Positions 22,909-34,094 are shown, counted from the first letter of the stretch. The stretch is DNA of 64,000 nucleotides from Acorus gramineus (GCA_030737835.1 CM060855.1:14699438-14763437); one strand, 5' to 3'. Numbers and translations: made by a program. Notes: a model not told the origin generated them from the sequence alone.

Positions 22909-23395
22909 AAAGGGGTGTTATGGTAAATGAGTCGAACGAGCCGAGCCATGACCTGTTTAGGCTCGGCTCATTTAGTATCAGGCTCGGCTCGGATCCGGCT
23001 CAGCTCGGGACCAAACTTGATTTTGGGTTCAAGTTCGACTCATTTAGCTGGTGAATAGCTTAGTTGAAACTCGACTCGGCTCATTTAGCTAAAAACAAAA
23101 AAAAAAACTTGCTTAGCATTTTAGAAGTCACATTTCATAAATCACAACACATTATGCACGTGAAAATAACATAAGCTCGGACTCAGCTCAGACTCGACTC
23201 GGGCTCAGCTCAGATTTTTTTCCCTCTTTTTATTTTAAATAACAAGCGCGTATAGACTCGGGCTCGACTCATTTACAAATTGAGTTTTAAAAAATATTTA
23301 AACTCGACTCATTTGTCTAAATGAACGAGTTTGAACGAGCTTGAATAAGCTTTAATTGAGCCGAACTCGAGTTGCTCGACTCATTTACCACCCCT
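22909..23395. mobile_element. hAT-like MITE
   Basis: The 8-bp flanks ATCCATAG (22901-22908) and ATCCGTAG (23396-23403) differ at one base. The terminal inverted repeats are AGGGGTGTTATGGTAAATGAG and CTCATTTACCACCCCT. The interior is rich in 'ggctcggctc' and 'gactcgggctcg' motifs, as in the element at 10628-11052, so the two are probably related. Confidence 0.72.
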
Positions 23396-23437
23396 ATCCG
23401 TAGATTGCTTAGACTCATGTAAATACTAGACATCGAT

Positions 23438-23535
23438 GTGTACTAGCTGCTCAAACACACCGCGTTTTTGTTCATTATATACCAGCGTGTGCTAGCTGTT
23501 CAAACACACCACGTTTTTGTTCATTATATATGAAG
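23438..23535. repeat. Tandem duplication, 49 bp x 2
   Basis: Units beginning 'gtgtactagctgctc' and 'gtgtgctagctgttc', both followed by 'aaacacacc(g/a)cgtttttg' and 'ttcattatata'. Confidence 0.8.
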
Positions 23536-23739
23536 CCGTTTTACACCAAAGAAAAAAAGAAAAAAAAAACATTTTATTGGCTTTAAAAAATCTTGACAAG
23601 GTAGATTTTAGTACATAGCCTAAACATATATAATTTTTTTTTAATACAGCTGTTTTGCTATTATAACAAAGAAATATTTATCTCATATATATATATACAT
23701 GTATAAAATACAATAGTGATTAGGTGAGGTTATGCGACA

Positions 23740-24435
23740 GGTGCGAATCACGGATATACGTTCCTTATCGAGGTATATGTTATCAGAGCCATATCAGATT
23801 TTGATCTAATGTGATCATTTCTTTTATTAGTTCAATAAAAAATTAAAATTTTTTTAGGAAGCCCCCATAAATGTGTTTATTAAAAGAGATCGTGATAGAT
23901 CTGATTTAGTAGATCACCGACTCCGGCAGACTCAAGAAAAACGAGAGCGATTTCGATAGGTTCAAAAAGAGTGGGAGCGACTCCAACATACTCATGAAGA
24001 GCGGGAGCAAAATGATAGATTCCAAAAGATAAATGAATGATTGTCAATTCATACAATCGAGTTCATTTGTTTTTTTATTATATGTAACAATCACACTATT
24101 CTATTATGCGGTTTTACTCTATTATGCAAGAGGGTATTATCAATAAGAGTTTGATTAAGTTGTATAAGATAAAATCAAATCTCAACTGAATGATTTAATT
24201 ACAAACTCTATTGAGATGTGACACTATCTAAACTTAAATTATTGAGTCTATAAATAGAATCCATGTAATCGCTTTCAATTGAAGTTATAGTCTTTCAATA
24301 TATTTGTGTTTCTCTTCCTTCTTATCTTCTTTGCGTTATTTTTTATATTTATCTTAGATTTAAATTTTCTATTAATATGCTTTATATCTTGATAAATGAT
24401 GTATATACGCAGTTTACATCTCTGACATGACCTCA
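23740..24435 (+). mobile_element. Possible Copia/TRIM-like remnant
   Basis: At about 23780 the sequence 'tgttatcagagcc' resembles the initiator-Met-tRNA primer-binding site used by many plant retrotransposons. From 24083 an LTR-like stretch starts 'tgtaacaatcacac', has a TATA-like 'ctataaatag' (about 24249) and reaches 'tctctgaca' (about 24430). Between them a frame with stops reads as charged, coil-like residues (RERFR...WERL...HEERE). No matching 5' LTR and no clear polypurine tract were found, so the call is weak. Confidence 0.3.
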
Positions 24436-24546
24436 CTTAAGAATATCTTTATAAAATAATAAATTAAACACCGCTTCTCAACCACCTGCGTTACTTTCTT
24501 CAGCATGGATATTATAAATTATACATATATGGCATTTTCGTGGGTC

Positions 24547-24553
24547 TATAAAT
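24547..24553 (+). promoter_or_regulatory. Probable TATA box of UGT gene 2
   Basis: TATAAAT lies about 62 bp before the start codon, followed by an (AC)n run (24576-24588) and a GA repeat up to the ATG. Confidence 0.5.
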
Positions 24554-24614
24554 TAACACACACCACACACTTACAAACACACACACACAGAGAAAGGGAG
24601 AGAGAGAGAGAGAG

Positions 24615-27600
24615 ATGGATTCAAAGGGGAGGAAGGAGAAACCTCACGCCTTGTGCATTCCCTACCCTGCACAGGGTCATGTAAACCCCATGTTGAAGCT
24701 CTCGAAGCTCCTCCACTTCAAAGGCTTTCACATCACCTTCGTCAATACCGAATTCAACCACAACCGCCTATTGAGGTCCCGAGGCCCCAACTCCCTTGAC
24801 GGCACTGATGGATTCTCCTTTGAGACCATCCCCGATGGCCTCCCACCGTCGGATCAAGACGCCACTCAGAACATCCCCGATCTGTGCGACTCAATCTCCA
24901 AGAACTTTGTGGGTCCCTTCCGAGACCTCTTGTGTAGGCTTAACAATGTCTCATCTGATGCACCACCTGTGACACATATAGTCTCCGACGGGATCACGAC
25001 CTTCACCCTTCAAGTGGCCGAGGAGTTCAAGATACCTGAAATCTTGCTTTGGACGGCAAGTGCTTGCGGCTTCATGGGTTATCGCCATTATCGTCAACTC
25101 ATTGAGCGCGGAATCACCCCTTTCAAAGGTATGTCATGCATCTTCCTTGAGTTTGTCACAACTGTTTTTTTTTTTTATCGAGGTATTCTTCATTTTGTGT
25201 ACTTCTAATCAGGGGTTGAGCCGGGAATTAAATCAAAAGGGAGCCTCTAAATTTAGAGTAATATGATATATATTTATAAATTAATATAATTATAAGATAA
25301 TTAAAATTGACAGATAAAGAGACATGAGTTCTTGAATAGAAAGTTGTTTCTCCCTATTTCTTCCATGTTTAGAAAATTTGTAATTTTTTTTAAAAAAATT
25401 TAAAATCTCATTATTCATCATTACAAAAAATGAAAAAAAAAAAAAAGCTGAAAGACAATTAAAAATAAAATATGAAAAAACAATTAATGAAATACGAGGA
25501 TACCCTTAAAGCATAGATGTTAAAAATTAACTTCTAAAAAAATCTGAGATTCAAATTAGAGATCATGAAAAAAAACTAAATTAATAAATAAATCATTAAA
25601 AAAATAAAAAAAACTATGATTTTTCAACCACCAAAACCAGAGAGGAAAAAATCAAAAATATAAAATTAAAATATATGTATTTAATTTATTTGAGTATGTA
25701 TTTAATTTTTATGAGCATAGTTACTTAACTAGCTAAGGCCCGTTTGAATAGAAGCATAAGTTATTCTGGGGTTTATACATATTTTAATAATTGTTGACTT
25801 TATCAATGGAATAAGTAATTTTCTGTTTATATCTCTTTATACCACCCACCTAAACAACTTTTTTAGCTTTATTCCCCTTTATCCCCCCTATTCAACCCTT
25901 TATTCCCCCATCCAAATGGGCCATTAGAGTGTTGTTGCACACAATTTTATTTCCTGCCCCCATTTTAGTCTCATATACGTCGATAGAAAATCAACAGAGC
26001 ATATCTCGTTAATATACGTTTCAATAGAAATTTTTTACATTTTATATAAATGTATTCATGTAATTCATTAAAGTATATACTTTATTTTTTATAAAAACAT
26101 GTACATCATTAGATGATGTATATTATTTTTAAAAAATTCAAAATACATGTAAACTATAATTGGAGCTGAAAAAGAAACTGTACATAACATTACTAATCGG
26201 TGAGTATATATTTTAAAAAAACATGTGATGTAAGCAGGACTCTGAACTGGACTGAATAAAATAATTTTCAACTCCAATACTCACTTAATATTTCCACCTC
26301 ATTTCATTACACATTTATATGAGCGCCCTCTCCATACAAAAAATGACAAACAGAACTTTCATCCATGCATGGTTTGGGCCTTGGGAGGGCCCAGGCCTAG
26401 CCCGCACCACTGCATCTAATACGAAGTGTTGTTATTTTTTTTTCCAGTCTCAATTCTTGTCTCATATGCGTTGATATTCAATAAAAAATAAGTGGAGCAT
26501 ATACTCATATTAACATGATATATACTTCAATAGAATATAAATGCGTATCCGCAATCCAGTGGAATCTATGTTATCGTTTTTTATAATACATGTACGTATA
26601 TTATTTTTGAAATATTCAAAGCATATGTAGATTGGCATTGAGGCTTATTATCCTTATGGTAAACCTATAAATGCATCTGAACGTGAGGGGCGCTGTTATA
26701 CTCAGTCTTTTTTACAAAAATTAATCCAATAAAACACGTACATCGTTAGACTAGATATATATACCTCGTTAAATTTTTTTAAATTTACTATAAATGGATT
26801 AATTCAACTCAAAATAAAACGATATATATTTTTTCATCAAAATATATATCTCGTTAGATTATGTTTACTAATTTTTTTTAAAAAAAAAAAACACGTCACC
26901 GGTGTTTTTTGTATGAAATATAAATGTCAGACGGTAAAAAGGGCTAGTCTAACATTTTCCAAACGTGAATTTACAAATTTTAGATGCTTTGTATGAAATA
27001 CAGATATCAGTTGGTTCAGCAACGGGCATCTAGACATGCCCATCGACTGGATACCGGGGATGAACAACATACGCTTAAGACACCTGCCAAGTTTTTTCAA
27101 AACGACGGACCGTGATGATATCATGCTCAACTTCGTTAGTGACGAGACACAGAGAGCTTTCAAAGCGTCGGCATTTATCATCAACACTTTCGATGAGTTG
27201 GAAAGTGGCGTTCTTGATGCCATCAAGTCGATGTTCCCTCATGTATACACCATAGGTCCCCTGTCTTTGCTGACTCTGCAGATAGCAGGGGATCACTTGG
27301 ACTCCATTGGTTCAAATTTATGGAAAGAACAACCTGGTTGCTTGGAATGGTTGAATCAAAAGGAGCCCAGATCAGTAGTTTATGTGAATTTCGGGAGCGT
27401 AACTGTTATGACTGACAAACAGTTGATAGAGTTCGCTTGGGGGCTCGCAAATAGCAAGCAAACTTTCTTGTGGATCATCCGTCCCGACATCGTAATGGGC
27501 GATGCGGCGATACTACCTCCAGAGTTCTTCAGAGAGACTAAAGAGAGGAGCATGATCGCGAGCTGGTGCCCCCAAGAGAAGGTCCTCACACACCCGGCCA

Positions 27601-27932
27601 TCGGGGGGTTCTTGAACCACTCGGGTTGGAATTCGACACTGGAGAGTGTGTGCGGAGGGGTCCCAATGTTGTGCTGGCCTTTCTTTGCAGAACAAGCGAC
27701 CAACAGTCACTATGCCTACGCTGAGTGGGGTGTGGGGATGGAGATTGATGACGATGTGAAGAGAGAGGAAGTGGAGAAGCTTATCAGGGAGTTGATGGAA
27801 GGAGAGAGAGGGAAGGTTATGAAAGGAAAGGCCTTGGAATGGAAGATGAAAGCAGAGAAGGCTGTTGGGCAACAAGGATCTTCTTATCTGAACATGGAAA
27901 AGATTGTTAAGCAGATGCTTCACGGGAAGTAA
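24615..27932 (+). CDS. UGT85A-type UDP-glycosyltransferase, second copy (two exons)
   Basis: A paralogue of the gene at 11376-13514, same strand, 11.1 kb downstream of its end. Exon 1 is 24615-25128 (514 nt, the same length as in gene 1); exon 2 is 27004-27932, starting after the AG at 27002-27003. The intron (1875 bp, phase 1) sits at the same codon, after TPFK. The product is 480 residues. The catalytic pair is His22 (PAQGHVNPM) and Asp125 (THIVSDG). The PSPG box is residues 359-402, starting WCPQEKVLTHP, containing HSGWNSTLES and ending in Gln. SNGHLDMPIDWIPGM after the join is typical of UGT85A. Both genes share LLHFKGF, TFVNTEFNH and RLLRSRGP. Reading through the exon 1 donor would add about 25 residues before a stop, so splicing is required. 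Acceptor unknown. Confidence 0.92.
25129..27003 (+). other. Repeat-filled intron of UGT gene 2
   Basis: 25205-25735 matches, in order, the repeat found at 33990-34085 plus 34940-35510 ('gggaattaaatcaaaaggg', 'aaatctcattattcatc', 'cccttaaagcatagat', 'tttaatttttatgagcat'). 25737-25922 is a MITE with ends GGCCCGTTTGAATAG and CCATCCAAATGGGCC. 25926-26270, 26420-26650 and 26690-26950 are family A copies. The last ends only about 50 bp before the acceptor, so the branch-point region may be partly repeat-derived. Confidence 0.6.
25737..25922. mobile_element. MITE in the UGT gene 2 intron
   Basis: Inverted termini GGCCCGTTTGAATAG and CCATCCAAATGGGCC with a 'taagttattctgggg...attccccttt' interior. 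The target duplication is unclear. Confidence 0.5.
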
Positions 27933-28180
27933 AGTATATATATACATGATAAATTTAGACCGGGACTGTAATAAGAAAAAGGAACTATTGATGGTCCTTG
28001 GCATATATTTCCATTTGGTAGAAGGATAAGTCCTCTTGTTTTCCTTGTATAAGAAGATGCATGCATTCCTGCATAAGTGAATAACTTCGCAGTGGTATTA
28101 TTATTCTTGTGTGCTATATTCCACCTTGGTTTGGGGGTGAGCCATAGCTTTATTGAAGGGTGTCTCTATTTGCACCATTA
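27933..28180. other. 3' flank of UGT gene 2
   Basis: Probable 3' UTR; no clear canonical poly(A) signal. Confidence 0.4.
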
Positions 28181-28314
28181 AAATCACCATTGTTTGTACG
28201 CCCCCCTATGTGTATTGTCAATATCTAATTTAAGGATAATGTTACAAAAATCACCATTGTTTGTACGCCCCCCTATGTGTATTGTCAATATCTAATTTAA
28301 GGATAATGTTACAT
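28181..28314. repeat. Tandem duplication, 67 bp x 2
   Basis: Two essentially identical units beginning 'aaatcaccattgtttgtacg' and ending 'ggataatgttaca'. Confidence 0.9.
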
Positions 28315-28319
28315 CCGGC

Positions 28320-29165
28320 CTCATTTTTAACCTCAATGTCAGTCTACATAAGTTTTGAATTTTCTTAAAAATAGTATACTTCATCTAATAAGGTACATAT
28401 TTTTATAAAAATGAAGCATATATTCCAATGAATTTCATGGATGCATTTATAGAAAATGTAAAAAAATTCTTTCGAAGCATATGCCTTGTTAACATGAGCA
28501 TATGCATCGTTAATTTTCTATCGACACATATAGGGCTGGAGTTGGTGCTGAAAATGGATCTCGATGTGACAGCGCCCCTAATTTAATAGCCCGGCCCACC
28601 TATTTAAAGGGCGTTGTTACACTAGTTTTTTTTACAATCCAAATATATTCATGTATACTTTATTAGAAATTCAGTGAAACATATACATCATCAGACAATG
28701 TAAATACCTCGTTAAATTTTTTCTTATACTTGTTAAAATTAGGTTCACTTAACTTGAAATTGAACGATATACATTTTTTTTTATCAAAGCATATATTTTA
28801 TTAGATGATGTTTACAATTTTTAAAAAAATGAAAACATGTATGATTTGAGTTTTGGACGGTAAAAATGACTGAGTTTAACATTTTTCTTAAACTCTTAAT
28901 TGAATGGGCATTGTTACACTGAGTTTTTTTTACAGTCCAAAATACAGTCTTATATACCTTATTAAAAATCCAGTGATGTATATACATTGTTACACAATAT
29001 AAATACCTCGTTAAATTTTTTATTACAATTACTAAAAATAGGTTCATTCAATTCGAAATGAAGCAGTATACACTTTTTATTAAAGAATATGCTTCATTAG
29101 ATTATGTTTACTATTTTTAAGAAAATGAAAACATGTGTGGTCTAAGTTTGGACTGTAAATAGCAT
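28320..29165. repeat. Family A repeats, adjacent copies
   Basis: A reverse copy (about 28320-28575, ending 'gtgacagcgcccc') is followed by two direct copies (about 28609-28890 and 28911-29162). Each direct copy starts GGGCNTTGTTACACT, continues 'ttttttttacagtccaaa', then 'cctcgttaaatttttt', 'aggttcattcaa', 'tagatgatgtttac' and ends near 'gtttggactgtaaa'. No coding frame. Confidence 0.6.
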
Positions 29166-29307
29166 GATTTCCTCTATTTCAGATGGGCCCTAATGATCAT
29201 TTTAATAAGGTAATTTACATAATTGTTTGTTCGCAAGGCGGGCATGTTTTGGAGCTGGTTTAACCTAGCCTTAGTTTACACCACTGCTCATTGAATTTGG
29301 ACATATA

Positions 29308-29604
29308 GGGCTAGTTTGATAATGAGATAAATAATAGAAAAAGGGGTAATTGTGGAAATAAGTGAGGGAGATGACAACTTATCCCGGTTGTTATAAAAAA
29401 TAATCGAGATAAAATACAAATAGTTGTTTTGATTTTGAAATGAAATGGAGATTTTTTGTTCCACCTAAAATCAGGAATAAACTTTATCTCTACTTTTTAT
29501 CTCAATTTTAACAAATGTGAATAAAGACAAAATTGATAGATTTTTTATCCTCTCAAATTAGAATAACTCATCCTCAAAACATTAACCACTTGTCAAACCA
29601 GCCC
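29308..29604. mobile_element. Tourist-like MITE
   Basis: Terminal inverted repeats GGGCTAGTTTGATAATG and CCACTTGTCAAACCAGCCC enclose 297 bp. ATA flanks both ends (29305-29307 and 29605-29607), a 3-bp duplication compatible with PIF/Harbinger. Confidence 0.6.
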
Positions 29605-30957
29605 ATAAAGATTAAAATTTGTCGAGCTAGTCAAAAGGTTAATAAATTTGTGTGGGGGTTGTGTGTGGCTTTAATTGTTCACCAGCTGAGCCACAAAGAC
29701 TTAGATCATATTCTGAAAGGGACAGCTCCAACTTTGAAGAGAAGGGGTCAATTTACCCCAATCCCATCAAAAGAAAATTTAAAAATAAACAAACTAGAGT
29801 TTATGTGGTGGGGTCATTTAGAGGCACATTTATACAATCAGACTCCATCAATTTTATTTTATTTTTTTAAAAATGATACATCCAGTCTTCATTGCAATAC
29901 CATTTGAAATCCACACCGTTTTTTCTTTTTTTAAAAAAATCATAAACTATCTCATTGAAGTGCATGCAGTTATATGAAATGATGTATATATTTAGATACA
30001 ACAATTTGAAAAAAAAATGTATGTATTTTTTTTCACTTTGAAAAAAAATTTAGTCCATACACTATGATAACACGGTATCTGTTATACTATCATAGCATAT
30101 AGGGCTGCAAATGAGCTGTAAAACGGACCGAGTGTATCAGCGCTAAAAAACAAACCAGCTTTTAAGCAGTGGGATCATTCAAGATACTCATTTATATAAC
30201 CATATCAAAGTCACAGGACACATTAAAAATCATATTGTGGGACTAGGTCCCTTATTTTCTATCAATGTCGGCTGACCGATTACCTATGCACATATAGACG
30301 CACCAATCACTAACAGACGAATTGGACGTGTCGATTGCCGCTGGCATTGCCGATTTCCTCTTTGATATATATTGGAAATCTTTGATCTCATTTCTTTGAT
30401 GATTTATTTTTTATTAATGTAAGTTGTTCTATTTTCAAATGGAAAGTTTATGTTTTTTATAAATATATGATAAGAATAAAATTTTTAAAATTTGTTAAAT
30501 TTATTTTTGTAAAGACTCCATCTATAAAACATTTTGAAGCCGCCACTATATTCCAACTATATGTGATTGAGGTACATTGGTAAGGAGCAAAATTGGATTT
30601 CATGATGTTAAACGGGAAGCAGTTCGAGCTATGGAGATTCTTGAGGGGGATGCCAACGCACTAAGAACAAACTGTGTTTTTGTATGGCAATGTTTTCTGG
30701 CTAGGATTTTAAGTGCCTTTCAGGATGGGAGGAGACTGGAGAGGGGAGCCTCATACCCTAATTCATACCCACTCATGCCCTAATTCAGACCCACATAGGT
30801 CTTTGCACAAAAAAAATCATTGCACGAAGAAACTCAGACCATGCATGTCAATTCGAGTCGGAGAAAAAGAGGATTGTGGGTACTTCACTTGAAGATTCAA
30901 TATTTGTGTGTGGTCTATAATAATATATCACGTAGATGGATTGAAATTGTTTAAGGT
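29605..30957. other. Intergenic; family D repeat and unassigned frames
   Basis: 29866-30105 belongs to family D ('aatgatacatccagtct...actatgataaca'). The open frames 29533-29907 and 30577-30783 have no recognised domain. The latter contains an exon-like stretch (EAVRAMEILEGDANALR) that could be a captured gene fragment, but I cannot identify it. Confidence 0.35.
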
Positions 30958-30965
30958 GGTCAACA

Positions 30966-31377
30966 TAGGTGTCCGCAACGGGCCGGGCCCTGCCTGGCCC
31001 GCGGTCAAAAAAGAGGGCCTGGGTTTTTTTAAACATTTTATTTTTTTTTATTTTTTAATTTAAAGTGGTTCATTTATATATAATGTTAAAATAACAGAAA
31101 ATTTAAAGTATAATGTTAGAAAAAATAAAAAAATTAAATAAATTAATTACTTGAAAAAATAAATAACTACATTTACCTAAATAGGTTAGCACCTACATAA
31201 ATGTCAATAATTTGTATAATTCAACCACAATTCAAATAAAAATTACATAAAATTACATGTGACTCAATTATTGGATTGCCCCCTATGGGCCTACGGGTGG
31301 GGCCCGATGCCCAAACTCAGACCTGAGCCCGGCCCGACCCGCGAACGGGCCCGGGCCAGACTTTTTTATGGCCCCTA
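30966..31377. mobile_element. hAT-like MITE with perfect 8-bp target duplication
   Basis: GGTCAACA flanks both ends exactly (30958-30965 and 31378-31385). The termini are TAGGTGTCCGC and GGCCCCTA. The ends are GC-rich ('gggccgggccc', 'gcccggcccgacccg') and the middle is AT-rich. 412 bp, no coding capacity. Confidence 0.75.
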
Positions 31378-31420
31378 GGTCAACAAGCATTTTTTTATTA
31401 TAATAATATTAAAAAAAATT

Positions 31421-32063
31421 GGGGTGGTTATTTTCATGGTGGTCATTCTTTCCACCCCAATACTTATCTAACCCATCCCATTATCATATCCACCCCTTTA
31501 CTTTTTTAAAAACCGCGAACCCACCCCAGACCTACCTGTTAGAAATTGGTCTTCTTCTTTCTCTTCTTCTCCAACAATCCTCTCGTCGTTGGGGACTAGT
31601 GTAGGTCCCATCACCGACGTCATCCGTTTCCTTCTTGTCCCAACCTGTGTCAGTCCCGTCGCCGACAAGATGCTCCTCAAGGACACGGAGGCTAGTCACC
31701 ATTTCTCCCTCTTCTTCTCCAATAGCGAAACTTCTCATGTTGTCAGCAACCCGCGTCGATCTCGTCACCGGCGTCATTCATTCCCTTCCCGACCCGCGTC
31801 GGTCCCCTTGCAGGTGAGATCTCACCGAAGACGCAGGGGTCACCTTCTGACCCGGTACGACGGAGCTTCGTCGGAGGCTTCGGTTCAAGCGGTTGCTGCT
31901 CGCCCAATGTGTGTCATCTCCGGCTATTGCTCATCTCCCTATATGCGTGCTTTGTCTCGACGTGAACGGTGATGAGAGGCTGGGTTCTTCCATTTAAAAA
32001 AGTTTAATTTTGATTTTTTGAAGGGGTGGGTTGATTAATTTAAGGGGTTGAAATAAACATCCC
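31421..32063. mobile_element. Possible Pack-MULE-like element with GC-rich cargo
   Basis: The ends GGGGTGGTTATTTTCATGG and GGGGTTGAAATAAACATCCCC are imperfect inverted repeats, followed inward by AT-rich subterminal sequence ('acttttttaaaaa' and 'tttaaaaaagttt'). The centre (31500-31980) changes abruptly to GC-rich, codon-like sequence with an open frame of 127 codons (31589-31972) and an exon-edge-like 'ttgcaggtgag' (about 31808). This suggests a captured gene fragment. No matching 9-bp duplication was found and the source gene is unknown. Confidence 0.45.
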
Positions 32064-32080
32064 CTATTTCCATTCCTATA

Positions 32081-32350
32081 AACATTGTCACGACCTTGTT
32101 TTTAACCACACCTACCAAAACATGTAATCTTTAGCCCCCATTTGGATACAGAACATGACTTATTATTGGGTATATAGTTATTCCGGCATAGGTGGGTATA
32201 AATAAAGATAAAGTGACATTGTCACGACCTTGTTTTTAACCACACCTACCAAAACATGTAATCTTTAGCCCCCATTTGGATACAGAACATGACTTATTAT
32301 TGGGTATATAGTTATTCCGGCATAGGTGGGTATAAATAAAGATAAAGTGA
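32081..32350. repeat. Tandem duplication, about 134 bp x 2
   Basis: Two nearly identical units from 'acattgtcacgaccttg' to 'aataaagataaagtga'. The unit includes the 5' end of the MITE that follows, so the duplication arose after that MITE inserted. Confidence 0.85.
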
Positions 32351-32721
32351 TTTTGTATTTGGTTGCGCTTTGAATTATTCTCATTGAGAAACGTAATAAT
32401 AAAGTTTTGTTGTTTAGATAAAATGTGAATAAAGTATGGATAAAGATTTATAAAAGATGAAAAAAATGGTAATAGTTAATTTGACAGGTGATTTATAAGA
32501 GGTGATGACAGTTGATTTGACAGTGGATCCACATATTATTTGGGTGAAATAACATTTTATAACTTTAATTCCAATTATTGGTTCGAATCCATATACCACT
32601 TTATATCAGTTCATTCCGACATAGTTTATCCTCAGGTATTCAAGACTCTCAAACAACCAAAATCTATTATTCTCATTTATTTCAAGATATTCCAACCCCT
32701 ATTCTGCTTCTAAACGAGGGC
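32267..32721. mobile_element. MITE, family F
   Basis: Starts GCCCCCATTTGGATAC and ends GCTTCTAAACGAGGGC. Interior blocks such as 'ttattctcattgagaaacg' and 'gaataaagtatggata' recur in the element at 57119-57560 (opposite orientation) and near 4010-4500. Confidence 0.5.
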
Positions 32722-32724
32722 TAT

Positions 32725-33602
32725 GGGTTAAAGACATCTACGTCCTTGTAAATATTAAAAAACTCTTATAAGTCTCTGTTAAAATTATAGTAGACAAACA
32801 TGTCATTATAAAAATAATAAAATCCAAAAGTCGTTCCCAAGTTAAATTTTCATCGGTTCTAACAAAATAATTCATAGAATATTCCATCTCGATAAAATTA
32901 TGTAGTCATATTAGTCCTTATAAACAATCATAAAGACATATCGGTCCCTATAAAAGACAAAATTATCCTTGCAAGATTTTAATATTTCTCTATCTCTTTC
33001 ACCCCGACCTGAACACCTGCATCCCGACCGCCGGTGTCCGACCTTCACCTCCCCTGACCTCCAGTTCTTCCCTTCCCTCATTTGTTGCTCCACCAAATCC
33101 TCCTCCACCAACCCGGGTTCAAGAACTTCTATAAAAAAAAAAAATTCATCCCAGGCATTTAAAACATATGAGAGAGAACTCTTCTTGTATGTAATTTTTC
33201 TGTGTTTAATTTGATGGTCACGAGGCCAGCAAGAAATGCCCTTATCGTATATGGTGTCAGGAAGGTCGCGGTGTGTTTGACGAAGACAATGGATGGTCGC
33301 GGCATGATCGACGAAGACGGTGGATGGTCATGACGTTGTGAGTGTCGTATTAGAGTCACAGGTACCAACCCAAAAAATAGGGGCTCTAGGAAGAGAGAGA
33401 GAAAGGAATAGGTGTAAATCAGACATTTTTATAAGTCGAGTTAGGGTTAACGAAGGTAGGTTAAGTCAGGGTTAAAAAATATTAATGGTAAGAATGTATT
33501 TAGATTTTCTTGTGTTTACAAGGACTTGTATGTCTGCCCTAACTTTATCAGAGATTTATATGGGATTTTCAATGTTTACGAAGAGTTAGGCGTCTTTAAA
33601 CC
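32725..33602. mobile_element. Decayed foldback element (relative of 222-1086) with foreign centre
   Basis: The left arm starts GGGTTAAAGACATCTACGTCC and runs to about 32985, matching the left arm of 222-1086 block by block. The right arm is the inverse, ending GCGTCTTTAAACC. Between them (about 32990-33420) is unrelated, more GC-rich sequence ('ccccgacctgaacacctgc') not present in the first copy, which may be captured host DNA. No target duplication survives. Confidence 0.55.
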
Positions 33603-33605
33603 AAC

Positions 33606-34020
33606 CTTTAAACCGCCGCCATATATACTTTCATTCTAAACCTATTAAGTCATCCCATACATTTTAATTCTCTCCCCCTAACATCCCTCCCACCCGCTAA
33701 CCTCCCTTGGCCAACCTTCTCTCCCCTCCGTTCGAGCTTGTCTCCGACCATGTCCTCACCGTGCCGCCACCACCACTGCCGCATGCCACCACCACTACAA
33801 CCATCACCATAACCATAGTCACCACCACCACTAAAATCATCATCACAATCATAGCCATCACAACATCTACCGCCACCATTGTACTCCTCTACGGCTCTGC
33901 CACAATTTTTGCGCCCTTTGCCATCTCCCCCACATCCAGGGTTGACTCCGGACAAAGGCCATCAAGGCAATTGCCCAGGGTCCCAAGGGAGGAGCCAGGA
34001 ATTAGAACAAAGGGGGCCAG
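33606..34020. repeat. CAC/ACC-rich simple-sequence region
   Basis: Trinucleotide-like repeats of 'caccac' and 'accatcacc' (about 33764-33880) within GC-richer sequence. The open frames on both strands here are Thr/Ile- or Gly/Val/Met-rich by composition only. Confidence 0.6.
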
Positions 34021-34094
34021 AAGCTAATAGACTTAGACTAAGAAAAAATGTATTTATAAAATGATATAATTATATGGTAATTCATGATAAATAA

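Noticed and set aside
32581..32591. Perfect box B match GGTTCGAATCC
   Set aside because: No box A, tail or tRNA-like fold nearby. The related MITE at 57119-57560 has a diverged version at the same place, so it is an incidental match inside a MITE.
33650..34027. Thr/Ile-rich and Gly/Val-rich frames of 60-106 codons
   Set aside because: They arise from CAC/ACC trinucleotide repeats; several frames are open at once and no domain is present.
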